Part shown: positions 33,955 through 43,810 of the stretch, piece after piece | Position numbering within the stretch: position 1 is the stretch's first letter | Layout: every line of letters starts with the position of its first letter | Source of the DNA: Psychromonas sp. MME1 | GTDB taxonomy: Bacteria > Pseudomonadota > Gammaproteobacteria > Enterobacterales > Psychromonadaceae | Length of the DNA stretch: 64,000 nucleotides | Direction: 5' to 3' | Assembly (NCBI RefSeq): GCF_041080865.1 | Contig: NZ_CP160906.1 | Location: forward strand, 2,604,001-2,668,000 | Position numbers and translations under genes: made by a program | The notes under the pieces: model-generated | Told to the model about the DNA's origin: nothing | What the model saw: only the letters and a program-made list of their open reading frames with translations | The model's database searches: none

Positions 33955-34117
33955 GGTCTGCTCTCGTTGCTAAAAATAAAATTAGATTATACGCAATTCT
34001 GCTTTTTCAAAATAGTATTAATAACAATTTGCTCAATAAAGCACACAAATACACTGTTTTAAGGGCAAAGCTATGCGTATAATTACTATTTATAAGTCAT
34101 TATTTTAGTAGGCTGAT

Positions 34118-34909
34118 ATGGATTATATTGCATTAATTAGCATTGTTTTTTACATTGCAGCAGGCGGCATTAGCACATCAAAATTATTCTCAACACAAAG
34201 CGCCCTGCCAACATCGTTTTTTATCTCTATTGGTATCGCATTAGCTGCCCATGCAAATTGGCTATATGAACATATATTTTTATTGCACGGTCAGAATCTA
34301 CCGATGCTTAATGTGCTTTCATTAATAACTTTTATCATTTCGCTACTTTCAACGTCTGCGGCGAAACGTTTAAATACAGGCATGCTATTACCTGTTGTGT
34401 ATGGATTTACTGTACTTAACTTTATCGCGGTCAGCTATATACCAAGCCACTATATTACTCACCTCGAAACACATCCGCAGATTGGTGCACATATTATTTT
34501 TGCGCTACTAGCCTACTCAATGCTAACCATTGCTAGTTTATTTGCCCTACAACTCGCTTATTTAGACTGGCGTCTCAAACATCATAAGGCACCATTAACG
34601 ACCACCCCAATGCCTCCATTAATGACCTTAGAAAAGAGCTTATTCCAATTTATTCTTTTTGGCTTTATTTTACTCACCTGCACATTACTCACAGGCTTTA
34701 TATTTTTAGATGATATGTTCGCACAAGGGAAAGCCCATAAAGCGATATTATCAATGATTGCATGGGTAATTTATGCAACGTTACTTTGGGGACACTTTCG
34801 CAACGGATGGCGTGGTCGATTAACGGTCTATATCACCATTATTGGCTCATCGTTATTAACGCTCGCCTATTTTGGTAGCCGTTTTGTACGTGAAATTATT
34901 CTTAATTAG
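34118..34909 (+). CDS. ypjD: YpjD inner-membrane protein of the cytochrome c assembly family
   Basis: This 263-aa protein has about eight membrane helices and belongs to the CcmC/HemX-like family that includes YpjD. Its neighbour ffh is the usual one. The family is related to heme-handling proteins, but the function of YpjD is not established. I see no signal peptide or extra domain. Confidence 0.88.
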   Translation: MDYIALISIVFYIAAGGISTSKLFSTQSALPTSFFISIGIALAAHANWLYEHIFLLHGQNLPMLNVLSLITFIISLLSTSAAKRLNTGMLLPVVYGFTVLNFIAVSYIPSHYITHLETHPQIGAHIIFALLAYSMLTIASLFALQLAYLDWRLKHHKAPLTTTPMPPLMTLEKSLFQFILFGFILLTCTLLTGFIFLDDMFAQGKAHKAILSMIAWVIYATLLWGHFRNGWRGRLTVYITIIGSSLLTLAYFGSRFVREIILN

Positions 34910-35418
34910 CAATAACCTATCACCAGAAAAGTATCTATTTATCATATTAGGGGTACCCCATGATGCCCCTATTTATCACGTCATAAAAATGTAACAATCT
35001 TGTCGTATAGTCAAAAACCTCAAAACATCACATTGAAGTAAATCACAAAAATAGAAATTAATTATCGGACATTTTTCAATTTGTTACTCTTTTTTCAACG
35101 AAAAAGATAACAAAACAATGATTTTAATTACGTTGAAAAATCGAATTCGAGGCATGATTTCTATAAAAAAATAACGCAACAACAGGCATGACCTGTGGTG
35201 TTATTGGCAATAAAAATACATAAAAAGAGTCAATAAAAGTCAACATAGTGAGCACACCCCTTTAAAATCAAGTGATTCATAGATTTTAAAAAAGTTCAAA
35301 TTTTTATTGCAAAAATGTGATTGCTTAGATAATGTATGTTTAGTGATCGGGCATAGCACGATTACACAGGGACTAATGGAATGATTTACTCAACTAATTT
35401 TTTATAAGGTAATGGAAA
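34910..35418. other. Long leader upstream of the porin, with an inverted repeat
   Basis: This is a 509-bp gap with no gene. A bulged inverted repeat at 35080-35114 (TTTGTTA...TAACAAA, 14 bp per arm) stands out and may be an operator or an RNA hairpin. TGTGATTGCTTAGATAA at about 35315 contains a CRP half-site. The length is typical of osmotically or cAMP-CRP controlled porins, but I cannot assign OmpR sites. Confidence 0.35.
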
Positions 35419-36438
35419 ATGAAAAAGACTATTCTAGCTGCTTCAGTAGCGGCACTATGCTCAATCTCTGCACAAGCTGCAAATGTATATAACGCTGATG
35501 GCGTTTCTGCTGACGTATACGGTCGTATGCAATTTGATATCAAAAATGATGATGGCGATACAGACGGTGTTGGTTCAGCACGTATGGGTTACAACGCTAG
35601 TTCAGTAATCACTTCTGACCTTAAAGCTGTAGCTAAAGGCGAATGGCAAATTGATGCTGAATCTGAAGGCGATTCTAATGAATCTAAATTTACAGCTCGT
35701 CACCTATACGTAGGCGTGGCATCTGCTGAATATGGCCAAGTGGTATTTGGTCAAAGTGATACAGCATTCTACCAAGCGGTAGCTGCCACTGATATCTTCA
35801 ACACTTACGGTTATGAAGCATTTACTGCGATTGAAGATGGTCGTCAACCAGGCCAAATTATCTATAACGGTTCTTTTGATGGATTTTATGTAGGTGCATC
35901 TTACCAATTCCAAGATGACAACTATACCTTCCAAATTGGTAACCCAGATAATCCAGAAGATGTTAATGATGCAGGTCAATTAGACGGCTCTTATGCATTA
36001 ACATTAGGTTATGAGTTTGATTTCGGTTTAGCTGTTTACGGTGGTTACCATCTTGAAGAGTTCCAAAACGATGACAAACATAACTATGCGCTATCTGCAG
36101 CATACACAATTAATGAGCTATACTTAGGTGCCGTATTTGCTATGGCTGACTACGATAGCAATAAATTGTACGGTTATGACTTCGTAGCTTCTTACGATTT
36201 AAGTGAATTAACAACTGGTCTGTCTGTATACACGGGTTATGCAACTCAAGATGCACAAGATGGATGGGAAACTTTAGCAGGAACAGATTCACCTACAGAA
36301 GCACTTAAACTAGGTCTACAATACAAATTGAACAGCAATGCTAAAACTTGGATTGAATTCAGAAATGATTCAAGCGATGTAGCTAAAGATGCAAATGAAG
36401 AGCAACAAGTTACTGCAGCTATTCAATACAACTTCTAA
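35419..36438 (+). CDS. General porin, outer membrane
   Basis: This 339-aa Gram-negative porin has a signal peptide of about 20 residues (cleavage after SAQA), starts VSADVYGRMQFDI, carries alternating beta strands (GYEFDFGLAVYGGYHL, YDFVASYD) and ends in the C-terminal aromatic FNF-type signature (IQYNF) for Bam-dependent insertion. It belongs to the trimeric 16-strand porin family of Vibrio and Shewanella. It is acidic and Asp-rich, as in marine species. It is monocistronic, with its own terminator. Confidence 0.93.
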   Translation: MKKTILAASVAALCSISAQAANVYNADGVSADVYGRMQFDIKNDDGDTDGVGSARMGYNASSVITSDLKAVAKGEWQIDAESEGDSNESKFTARHLYVGVASAEYGQVVFGQSDTAFYQAVAATDIFNTYGYEAFTAIEDGRQPGQIIYNGSFDGFYVGASYQFQDDNYTFQIGNPDNPEDVNDAGQLDGSYALTLGYEFDFGLAVYGGYHLEEFQNDDKHNYALSAAYTINELYLGAVFAMADYDSNKLYGYDFVASYDLSELTTGLSVYTGYATQDAQDGWETLAGTDSPTEALKLGLQYKLNSNAKTWIEFRNDSSDVAKDANEEQQVTAAIQYNF

Positions 36439-36477
36439 GATTATTTAATAATACCTTGTTATTAAATAACTGATTGA

Positions 36478-36501
36478 AAGCTCGCTACGGCGAGCTTTTT
36501 T
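36478..36501 (+). terminator. Porin terminator
   Basis: An 8-bp stem (AAGCTCGC/GCGAGCTT) with a 4-nt loop is followed by six T residues, 40 bp past the porin stop. Confidence 0.85.
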
Positions 36502-36516
36502 GTGGCTGAACTACAA

Positions 36517-37101
36517 TCAGTTCGATAGTAACTCTACTTTAGATATATACAAAACAAGTGGCTGCTGCAAGTGATACATATAAAAATCAACTCCAGACAT
36601 CTCTGATAAATCCATCTCTCTTTCTGTTGGTGCATTTTTTATATCGTTTAACGCGATAATAAATTCACCCCACCCCGGTTTAATCATCAACCACTGTCCA
36701 AATCTATCATTATGATTAGATTTTGCTTGGTTATAAGCCCGATCCGTCATAATTAACCTCACCTGCAGAACATGATCGTTAGGGTTAAAAAATGAAAACT
36801 TAATGGATTTGTAGCCTTGCCAATCTCCAGCAAAAAATCGCAAAACGACACGGCTAGCATCTTTAGAGGAAAAAATAGCTTTCATTAAATCAACATTTTC
36901 ATGCATGACAACTGGCAATTTACCACTATTAACAATAGAAAGAGGTAGATCAGACTTCCAACGGGTTAACTCGATCCCACTAGCAAACTTAGCAAGGATG
37001 GGAAAATCGACTCTTATTGCATATTCGTCTTTAGCAGCCTGTATTGCGGGAAACAAGAGGTATAAAAATGTTAACATGTAAATTACACGAAATATCAACA
37101 T
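36517..37101 (-). CDS. Secreted protein of unknown function
   Basis: This 194-aa protein has an N-terminal signal peptide (cleavage likely after FPAIQA) and no membrane helix after it. The remainder looks like a beta-sandwich (RVVLRFFAGDWQGYKSIKFSFFNP; VDFYMYHLQQPLVLYISKVEL) that could bind carbohydrate, but I recognise no family. Its ATG overlaps the stop of the VanZ-like gene, so the two are coupled. It lies at the edge of the polysaccharide locus. Confidence 0.6.
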   Translation of the reverse strand: MLIFRVIYMLTFLYLLFPAIQAAKDEYAIRVDFPILAKFASGIELTRWKSDLPLSIVNSGKLPVVMHENVDLMKAIFSSKDASRVVLRFFAGDWQGYKSIKFSFFNPNDHVLQVRLIMTDRAYNQAKSNHNDRFGQWLMIKPGWGEFIIALNDIKNAPTEREMDLSEMSGVDFYMYHLQQPLVLYISKVELLSN

Positions 37102-37469
37102 TCCGTGATGAGGCTTGCTAAAATCACCAAAAAAAGATAAATAGCCAATGCACCAAATAAATTATAATAAATATCCGTAAGTTGCCGACTACGAGAAAAA
37201 AGCGGCTGAATCAATTCAATAGCACAGCCAACAATAAGTGTAGCCAACAATAAAATGAGTAATTGTCGTTGACTGTTACTACTCTTTATCTTTGTATTAA
37301 ATGAAATTAATAACCAAGCCAACAACGAAAAACAGACAACATGCCCAATAGGCCAAAGAGCCCAAATAAGTCGTGGTGCTATTAAATCAGGTATATGGCC
37401 AAAAAGTAAAATAATCAAAACACAGGCAAGCAATATTATTATTATTTTTTTAAACATATCTGAACTCAT
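37095..37469 (-). CDS. VanZ-like membrane protein
   Basis: This 124-aa protein has four membrane helices and the VanZ-family signature ELIQPLFSRSRQLTDIYYNLFGA near its end. VanZ-like proteins often sit in cell-surface polysaccharide loci; their function is unknown. It overlaps the following secreted protein gene by 7 bp. Confidence 0.78.
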   Translation of the reverse strand: MSSDMFKKIIIILLACVLIILLFGHIPDLIAPRLIWALWPIGHVVCFSLLAWLLISFNTKIKSSNSQRQLLILLLATLIVGCAIELIQPLFSRSRQLTDIYYNLFGALAIYLFLVILASLITEC

Positions 37470-37682
37470 TACTGATGTGTCTTGTAAAAAGATAAACTAT
37501 CTATCTCTAATACCTTATATTTAAGCTTGGCACAGAAAATAAAAAGCACCGAATTCATTGACCTTAATCGTATAACATCACTAATAAAGGCTTTAATTGT
37601 TGTTAAATTGTTATCAAAAAGATATTATCAAACCTAGTAATTTTTAAGCAATACAACGGGTTAATGGAGCTTATTTTAATAA

Positions 37683-38729
37683 ATGGACTTAATAAAAACG
37701 CTATTGCTACAGCTTATTTTTAAGCTCGGGATATTCTCACTTTTCCATTACCTTAATCGGCATAATATTACGATTTTATATCTACATAGCATTTTCCCAA
37801 GCGACCACTCTCCCTTACCATCGTGGCAACCATTACGTACACCACATAACAGCAAAGACCTCGATTTCACACTTAAAACGTTAAACCAACATTATCAATT
37901 TATCTCGCTAACAACTGCGCTCAATATTTTGCAGAAAAAAATTCCGCCTATTAATAATGGCTTAGTTATCACCTTAGATGATGGCTATTATAATAATATA
38001 GATGCAGCTGCTACTATATTTGCTAATTATGCTATTTATCCAACCATTTTTGTTGCGACTAAACATACCGAAAATAATATTCCATTTTGGTTTGATAGGC
38101 TGGATTATGCATTGCAGCAAATTGAAGAGAGCACATTTACTAGCGAGCTTTTACACCACCCCTTCACATTCGATTGTTCATCTCGGCAAGCGCTGAAACA
38201 GAGCTATGCTCTCTTCCGTAACAGAATAAAACTCGAATTCAAGTGTGATACTACCATGCGAGATTACCTTGAAAAATTATCAATCCAAATAGAACAATAT
38301 ACGGGTAAGGCTCTCAGCCAAATTATAGAGCAAGACAACCATGCCAAATTGGCCTCATGGCAACAACTAAAACAAGCTCAGCAACAATTTGATTTTGAAG
38401 TTGGCAGTCATACTGTAAATCATGCAAGATTAGCCTTAGTTGCTAATAATATTGCAGAAACCGAACTATCAGAATCAAAGCGTCACATAGAAGGGCGACT
38501 CAAAACTCCTTGTGATACCTTTTGTTATCCAGACAATAGTTATAATGAATCCACAGAGAAACTAGTCAATAAATACTACCAATGTGCATTAACTACCGAT
38601 GCGCAGTTAAACAAAATCGGTCAGAATATGATGCGATTAAAACGTTTCAATTTTCCTACTGACAAGAATCCACTTAAAATTTTATTTAAGATCTCCGCAT
38701 TACGTCAGTTTTTACAAAACAACCGTTAG
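37683..38729 (+). CDS. Polysaccharide deacetylase (NodB family)
   Basis: This 348-aa protein has an N-terminal hydrophobic helix (about 7-25) and a NodB-homology fold. The first metal motif is LVITLDDGYYNN. FEVGSHTVNHARL gives the His-x(4)-His metal site, and FCYPDNSYN the third motif. Enzymes of this type remove N-acetyl groups from exopolysaccharide or act in exosortase-type EPS loci. It starts the plus-strand glycan genes 37.7-42.9 kb. Confidence 0.85.
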   Translation: MDLIKTLLLQLIFKLGIFSLFHYLNRHNITILYLHSIFPSDHSPLPSWQPLRTPHNSKDLDFTLKTLNQHYQFISLTTALNILQKKIPPINNGLVITLDDGYYNNIDAAATIFANYAIYPTIFVATKHTENNIPFWFDRLDYALQQIEESTFTSELLHHPFTFDCSSRQALKQSYALFRNRIKLEFKCDTTMRDYLEKLSIQIEQYTGKALSQIIEQDNHAKLASWQQLKQAQQQFDFEVGSHTVNHARLALVANNIAETELSESKRHIEGRLKTPCDTFCYPDNSYNESTEKLVNKYYQCALTTDAQLNKIGQNMMRLKRFNFPTDKNPLKILFKISALRQFLQNNR

Positions 38730-38744
38730 GATAGTTAGGGCTTT

Positions 38745-40658
38745 ATGAAGATATGCATAGTTGCACATTACGCTTATGGCGCATTAACTGGCGAAGAGTC
38801 AGGCCATATTGGTGGCGTAGAGAGACAAACGGCTCTGTTAAGCGAATGGTTATCCACAAATGGGCACCAAGTAACAGTAATCACTTGGGATGAAGGAGGC
38901 CCCAAGATTGAGTTGATAAACAATATTAAGATTGTAAAACTATGTAAAGTTAGTGATGGCTTACCTATGCTGCGTTTTTTTACTCCTCGCTGGACTTCTC
39001 TAATAAAAGCATTACGAATTGCTAATGCGGATGTTTATTACCAGAACTGCGCTGAGTATGTGACAGGGCAAGTTGCTATTTGGTGTAAGTTTAATAACAA
39101 ACCTTTTATTTATTCTGTCGCTAGCGATGCAGACTGTGAAGCGCCTTTTACCAAACTCACAACCAAACGTGACCAATGGTTATTCCTATATGGCTTAAAA
39201 AATGCCAATAAAATAATTTGCCAAACCAATAAACAAAAAAAATTACTCCACGAAAATTATAAGCTCAACGCTGAAATGCTGCCTATGCCAGGAACACCAC
39301 CAAAGGGAAAAGCCGACCCCGTGCATCAATTTTCAGCAAATAATGTAATATGGGTAGGCCGAATTCAAACCGTTAAACGTATCGAATGGTTAATTGATAT
39401 CGCAGAGAAATTACCAGATATTAATTTTTCAATTATCGGTCCGACCGATCATAACCTTTCCTACACTACGCACACCTTGCCCAGAGCCAAGCGATTAAAA
39501 AATATAAAATTTTTAGGCAAAATTAGCCGACAAGAGATGCCAGATATCTACAAAGATGCCACTGTATTATTAAATACATCGATTTATGAAGGTTTTCCTA
39601 ATACTTACCTTGAGGCATGGAGTTACGGTGTACCAACAATATGCACTATTGACCCTGATAATCTTATTAACTCATTCAACTTAGGTTTTGCATCTGCAAT
39701 ACAGGATGAATTAATTACTGCGCTAAAAGAGACAGTCACCAACCAAAAACAATGGCAACTATATTCACATAATTGCCTTCAATACTATCAATCAAATTAC
39801 GCCTTTGACACCGCTCAAGGGAAATTTGAAAGAACATTTTTAGCATTTTCGAGCAAAAAGCGCACTCAAGAACAATTTAACCAACAAAGCCAAAGCTGGT
39901 CCGAATATTATAATATTGAAGCGCAGTCAATATCACATTTAGATCTACAAGTCAGAGCAAAATATGCCTTACAATATTTGCAATCATCAACGATACATAA
40001 AGATGATAACTTGTTAGATGTTGGCTGCGGTACAGGTAATAGTACGCAGTTATTTAAAAAGGCAACAGGGTGCGAAACCTTCGCCATTGATTTTGCCCCA
40101 GATATGATTGCTCAAGCGCAAAAAAATGATACCAACAACATCAATTTTCAAGTTGCAGATGCAACGAAACTTCCCTTCGAGAACAAGTTTGCCAAATGTA
40201 TTATCTCTCTTGGTACATTAGAATATATCCCTAGTGACATGCTGGCATTAACAGAATATAACCGTGTTTTACAAGATGATGGCCAGTTAATCATTTCAGT
40301 TCCCAATAAACATTCATTCTTTAGAAAATTAAGAAATTTAGAAAATAAACTATTACTACTTTTAAAAAGGCTATTTACTTCTAATAATGAAATACATTTT
40401 CAGGGATATCATAAACAATGGGATATTGATAGCTTGACCTTACAACTCAATAAGAGTGGTTTTGCAGTTACTGATAGTGTTTTTTTTACTTATGGTTTTT
40501 TAAGCCCAAAGTTAGTTCACTCAAGAGCAAATTTAGCACTCTGCCGCTATCTAAATGAAAAAATACAACCACAGGATAGGTTAGCTAAATACCTTGCTCA
40601 TTCATTAATACTGAACATGAAAAAAGTAACGACTACAGAGGTCATAGATAGGAAATGA
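38745..40658 (+). CDS. Glycosyltransferase 4 - methyltransferase fusion
   Basis: This 637-aa protein has two domains. Residues 1 to about 370 form a GT4-type glycosyltransferase (VGRIQTVKRIEWL, SIYEGFPNTYLEAWSYGVP). Residues about 400-560 form a class I SAM methyltransferase (motif I LLDVGCGTGN at about 421-430, PFENKFAKCIISLGTLEYI). Such a fusion suggests one enzyme adds a sugar and methylates it or its neighbour, for example capping the chain. It starts 15 bp after the deacetylase and overlaps the next glycosyltransferase by 4 bp (ATGA). Confidence 0.82.
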   Translation: MKICIVAHYAYGALTGEESGHIGGVERQTALLSEWLSTNGHQVTVITWDEGGPKIELINNIKIVKLCKVSDGLPMLRFFTPRWTSLIKALRIANADVYYQNCAEYVTGQVAIWCKFNNKPFIYSVASDADCEAPFTKLTTKRDQWLFLYGLKNANKIICQTNKQKKLLHENYKLNAEMLPMPGTPPKGKADPVHQFSANNVIWVGRIQTVKRIEWLIDIAEKLPDINFSIIGPTDHNLSYTTHTLPRAKRLKNIKFLGKISRQEMPDIYKDATVLLNTSIYEGFPNTYLEAWSYGVPTICTIDPDNLINSFNLGFASAIQDELITALKETVTNQKQWQLYSHNCLQYYQSNYAFDTAQGKFERTFLAFSSKKRTQEQFNQQSQSWSEYYNIEAQSISHLDLQVRAKYALQYLQSSTIHKDDNLLDVGCGTGNSTQLFKKATGCETFAIDFAPDMIAQAQKNDTNNINFQVADATKLPFENKFAKCIISLGTLEYIPSDMLALTEYNRVLQDDGQLIISVPNKHSFFRKLRNLENKLLLLLKRLFTSNNEIHFQGYHKQWDIDSLTLQLNKSGFAVTDSVFFTYGFLSPKLVHSRANLALCRYLNEKIQPQDRLAKYLAHSLILNMKKVTTTEVIDRK

Positions 40659-41799
40659 CAAAAAAAACAAACGTCTTGATAGTGATTAGCAATATGGAAT
40701 TCGGTGGTGCACAGCGACAAATTGTCGAACTTGTGAATAACATTGATAACAGTAAATTTAGCGTATCTGTTTGCTCCCTTTCGCAATACACACCGCTTGC
40801 AGAACAATTTAATAGTAATATTCCTTTATATGTGATCCATAAAAAGTCAAAATTTGATTTTTCCGTCGTATTTAAATTAGCAAAGTTAATACGCAAACAT
40901 ATGATATCATACACAGTTACTTATTTGATGCAGAGATTGCCGCTCGATTAGCAGCCAAACTATCATTTACCTCGATAAAGATTATTGGCTCAGAACGTAA
41001 TGCCAATTACACATTAAAGCCTATTCAAAAACGCGCCTATATATTCACCAAACATCTAGTCAATGCGATTGTTGCTAATTCTCAAAGTGGTGCAGAATTT
41101 AATGCAAAACAAACTGGTCAACCTAAGAGTAAATATCACGTCGTTTACAATGGTGTAGATACAAACAGATTCAAGCCACAGAGTAATCAAAATATTCGAG
41201 CTGAATTAGGTATCGCAGAAAGTGCTCAAGTGATTGGTATGTTTGCAAGTTTTAAAAAGCAAAAAAATCATCCATTTTTAATAAAAGCATTACAACAAGT
41301 AAAAAAACAAGGGGTAAATTTTAAACTGCTGTTAGTTGGTGATGTATTGTATGGCGGTCTACATGGCTCAGATAATTATACCGTTGCACTAAAACAATTA
41401 ATTCAGGAAAGTGGTTTTTCCCAAGACGTAATTTATTTAGGAAATAGAGACGATGTTGAACGTCTTTATCCTGCTTGTGATTTTACGGTATTACCATCAC
41501 TGTTTGAAGGCACTCCCAATGTGGTACTAGAATCAATGGCCTGTGGTGTACCTTGTATTGCAACTGACGTATCAGATAATGCTAGGATAATAAAACACAC
41601 TAGCTCTGGTTATATCGTTGCTGTAGATGATATTGACTCACTTAGCCAATACATCTTAGGGCTAATTAATCAGCCCAATCTACTAAACGAACTCTCGAAT
41701 AATGCACAGCAAACTATAATAGAAAAATTTTCATCCTATAAATTGTCGGAAAATATGGAAGCAATATACAGTTCAGTAAGTTGTAAAAATAGATTGTAA
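40655..41799 (+). pseudogene. Glycosyltransferase (GT4 type), one frameshift
   Basis: The joined frames give a GT-B glycosyltransferase of about 380 aa: N-terminal ISNMEFGGAQRQIVELV, then IGSERNANYT, VVYNGVDTNRFKP, MFASFKKQKNHPFLI, and the donor-site EGTPNVVLESMACGVP. The frame breaks at about 40900, between RKH and YDIIHSYLFDA, needing one extra base. Flanking sequence on both sides is well kept, so a recent loss or a sequencing error are both possible. Overlap with the preceding gene (ATGA) shows translational coupling. Confidence 0.78.
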
Positions 41800-41810
41800 T
41801 TTTAATAATA

Positions 41811-42952
41811 ATGGTATTTAACATGCTGAAAAGTAAGAAAATTGGCTTTTTCAAAATGGGGAGTTTTTCTCATACTAATGAGAAAGTAAAAAATATTTTA
41901 ATTGAAAATTTTCCAGAATATGACATTGAAGTTATCGATATCTGGGAAGACTTAATTAGCATTAAAAATCCACTACTTTGGTTCGCCTGTTTTAAAGATT
42001 ATTTCATTTCAGATTTAATCAAAAGGCGCACCTTTGTAGACAGCGTATACCGTACAGAATTCTTTTTCCGTTTAGTAAGAGAGAAAGCACAGCAGCTGAT
42101 ACAACAAAAAGGTTACGAATTTACTTTTCAGACTCAGTCCTTTTTTGATGTTAGCTTTCCAGGAATCGCAAACTTTCTCTATACAGACCACACTCACTTA
42201 GCAAATTTATATTATCCTGCATTTTCCCCCAAGAAACTCTACCCGCAAAAGTGGATTAATCTTGAGAAAAGCGTTTATAACAATGCTGCTATCAATTTCA
42301 CTATGAGTAATCACGTATCGAAATCAATGTATGAACACTATAACTGTCCGAAAGAAAAGATTTGCAACGTATATGTAGGGAGTAATGCTGGTTTGCCAAA
42401 ACAAAACTTAACCATGAGCGTTATAGCAAACAAAATATTCTATTTTTAGGTGTTGCTTGGGAGCGTAAAGGCGGGCCGCAATTAGTTGAAGCATTTAAAA
42501 AAGTAAGGGAAACATTACCTAATGCCACGTTAACAATTGTGGGTTGCTCACCAGAAATAGATGTTAAAAATTGCACTATAGTGGGACGGATTCCACTTGA
42601 TCAAGTTAATCAATATTATCAACAGGCAAGTGTATTTTGTTTACCGACACGATTAGAGCCTTTTGGGATTGTCTTTATTGAAGCTTTTAATAATAAATTA
42701 CCCATAATTGCTTCTAATATTGGCGCTATTCCTGATTTTGTCCACAGTGGAGAAAATGGCTATACAGTTGATCCTGATGATATAACAGCTCTGGCTGAGT
42801 GTTTAACAATACTATTGTCTAATCCTAAGATGTGTGAAGAATTCGGTTCTGCTGGATACCAATTGATTAAAAATAGATATACTTGGGAGGCAACGGGAAA
42901 AAGGCTACGTAAAGAGATTACGCAGCATTTAACAAATATGAAGGGTAACTAG
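41811..42952 (+). pseudogene. Glycosyltransferase (GT4 type), one frameshift
   Basis: The joined frames give a second GT-B enzyme of about 380 aa: N-terminal GFFKMGSFSHTNEKV, middle YTDHTHLANLYYP, then ILFLGVAWERKGGPQLVEAF and LEPFGIVFIEAFNNKLP near the donor site. The frame is lost at about 42405-42412, before NHERYSKQNILFLG, and returns one base over. It converges with the pyruvyl-transferase-like gene, overlapping by 4 bp at 42949-42952. Confidence 0.76.
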
Positions 42953-43764
42953 CTAGCCCTAAATGGACAATTTTCCATCAATAAATCAAGATCGATTTTA
43001 ATATCATCTCCATTGACCTGTTGGATAATATCGCTAATTGTCGTTGTACGCTCTATAATAAATGGCCCAGAATATCTTTTCTTTACAGACTGATAGTAGT
43101 CATAAAACTTGAATTGAGTATGTGGTACAAAGCCGTTGAAATTCACATGCACATTGGGAATGTTATAGCTATCCGCGATAATAATCCCATGCAACGAACT
43201 AGAGGCAATACAATCACACTCATTAATACTTTCAATGACTTTTGCAACAGAGTCTGCAACGCTAATAACCTTAATATCATCAGCGTGCCTCACTTGCATT
43301 TTTAACCACTCCTTAAAAAAGCTATTTTTTGCTTCGGCATAATGGGCAATGATGCCAAGTTTATATCTCTTTTTACTTGAAACACTAAATAAACGAGAAT
43401 ATAACAAAGCAGGATCACCATAAACCTCAGGACAATCAACCCCTGACTTTAATAATTCATTACGCGTTAATGGTCCCCTTACCGCTTTAATCCCAATAGG
43501 TTTGGAAATAACTTTACTGCCCTTTTCGGCAAATCCAGGCCCCCAAACGATTGTATTTTCATCTGCCCAATGCAAAATACTTCCAATAACTAAATGACAA
43601 GGTTTAATTATCTTCTTAGGGAGCTTATCTAAACGAACCGCTCTCTTCTTCGCAATAGCCTCAACAATAACGGGATTTAAGTCATCCCCGAAATTCTTAG
43701 GTAAAATCCCAAGCAGTGATAATTTACTTTTTCTTTGGAACCATTTTACGTAAATATTTTCCAT
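42949..43764 (-). CDS. Polysaccharide pyruvyl transferase-like protein
   Basis: This 271-aa protein is of the polysaccharide pyruvyl transferase family, which adds pyruvate ketals to sugars of surface glycans from PEP. Visible segments are PKNFGDDLNPVIVEA, GIKAVRGPLTRNELL, GDPALLYS and ECDCIASSSLHGIIIADS. Pyruvylation adds negative charge, in line with the sulfotransferase in the same locus. It is the last gene of the minus-strand run from 52.9 kb. Confidence 0.83.
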   Translation of the reverse strand: MENIYVKWFQRKSKLSLLGILPKNFGDDLNPVIVEAIAKKRAVRLDKLPKKIIKPCHLVIGSILHWADENTIVWGPGFAEKGSKVISKPIGIKAVRGPLTRNELLKSGVDCPEVYGDPALLYSRLFSVSSKKRYKLGIIAHYAEAKNSFFKEWLKMQVRHADDIKVISVADSVAKVIESINECDCIASSSLHGIIIADSYNIPNVHVNFNGFVPHTQFKFYDYYQSVKKRYSGPFIIERTTTISDIIQQVNGDDIKIDLDLLMENCPFRAS

Positions 43765-43810
43765 AATAACCTAATTTTTATGCCTCAAATAAATAACCAG
43801 ATCCACCTTA

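Noticed and set aside
37520-37560. TGGCAC before the deacetylase as a sigma-54 -24 element
   Set aside because: The required GC about 10 bp downstream is missing, so it is not a plausible -24/-12 promoter.
38843-38860. A further TTATCCACA in the glycosyltransferase-methyltransferase gene
   Set aside because: A single copy inside coding sequence is expected by chance in a window this size.
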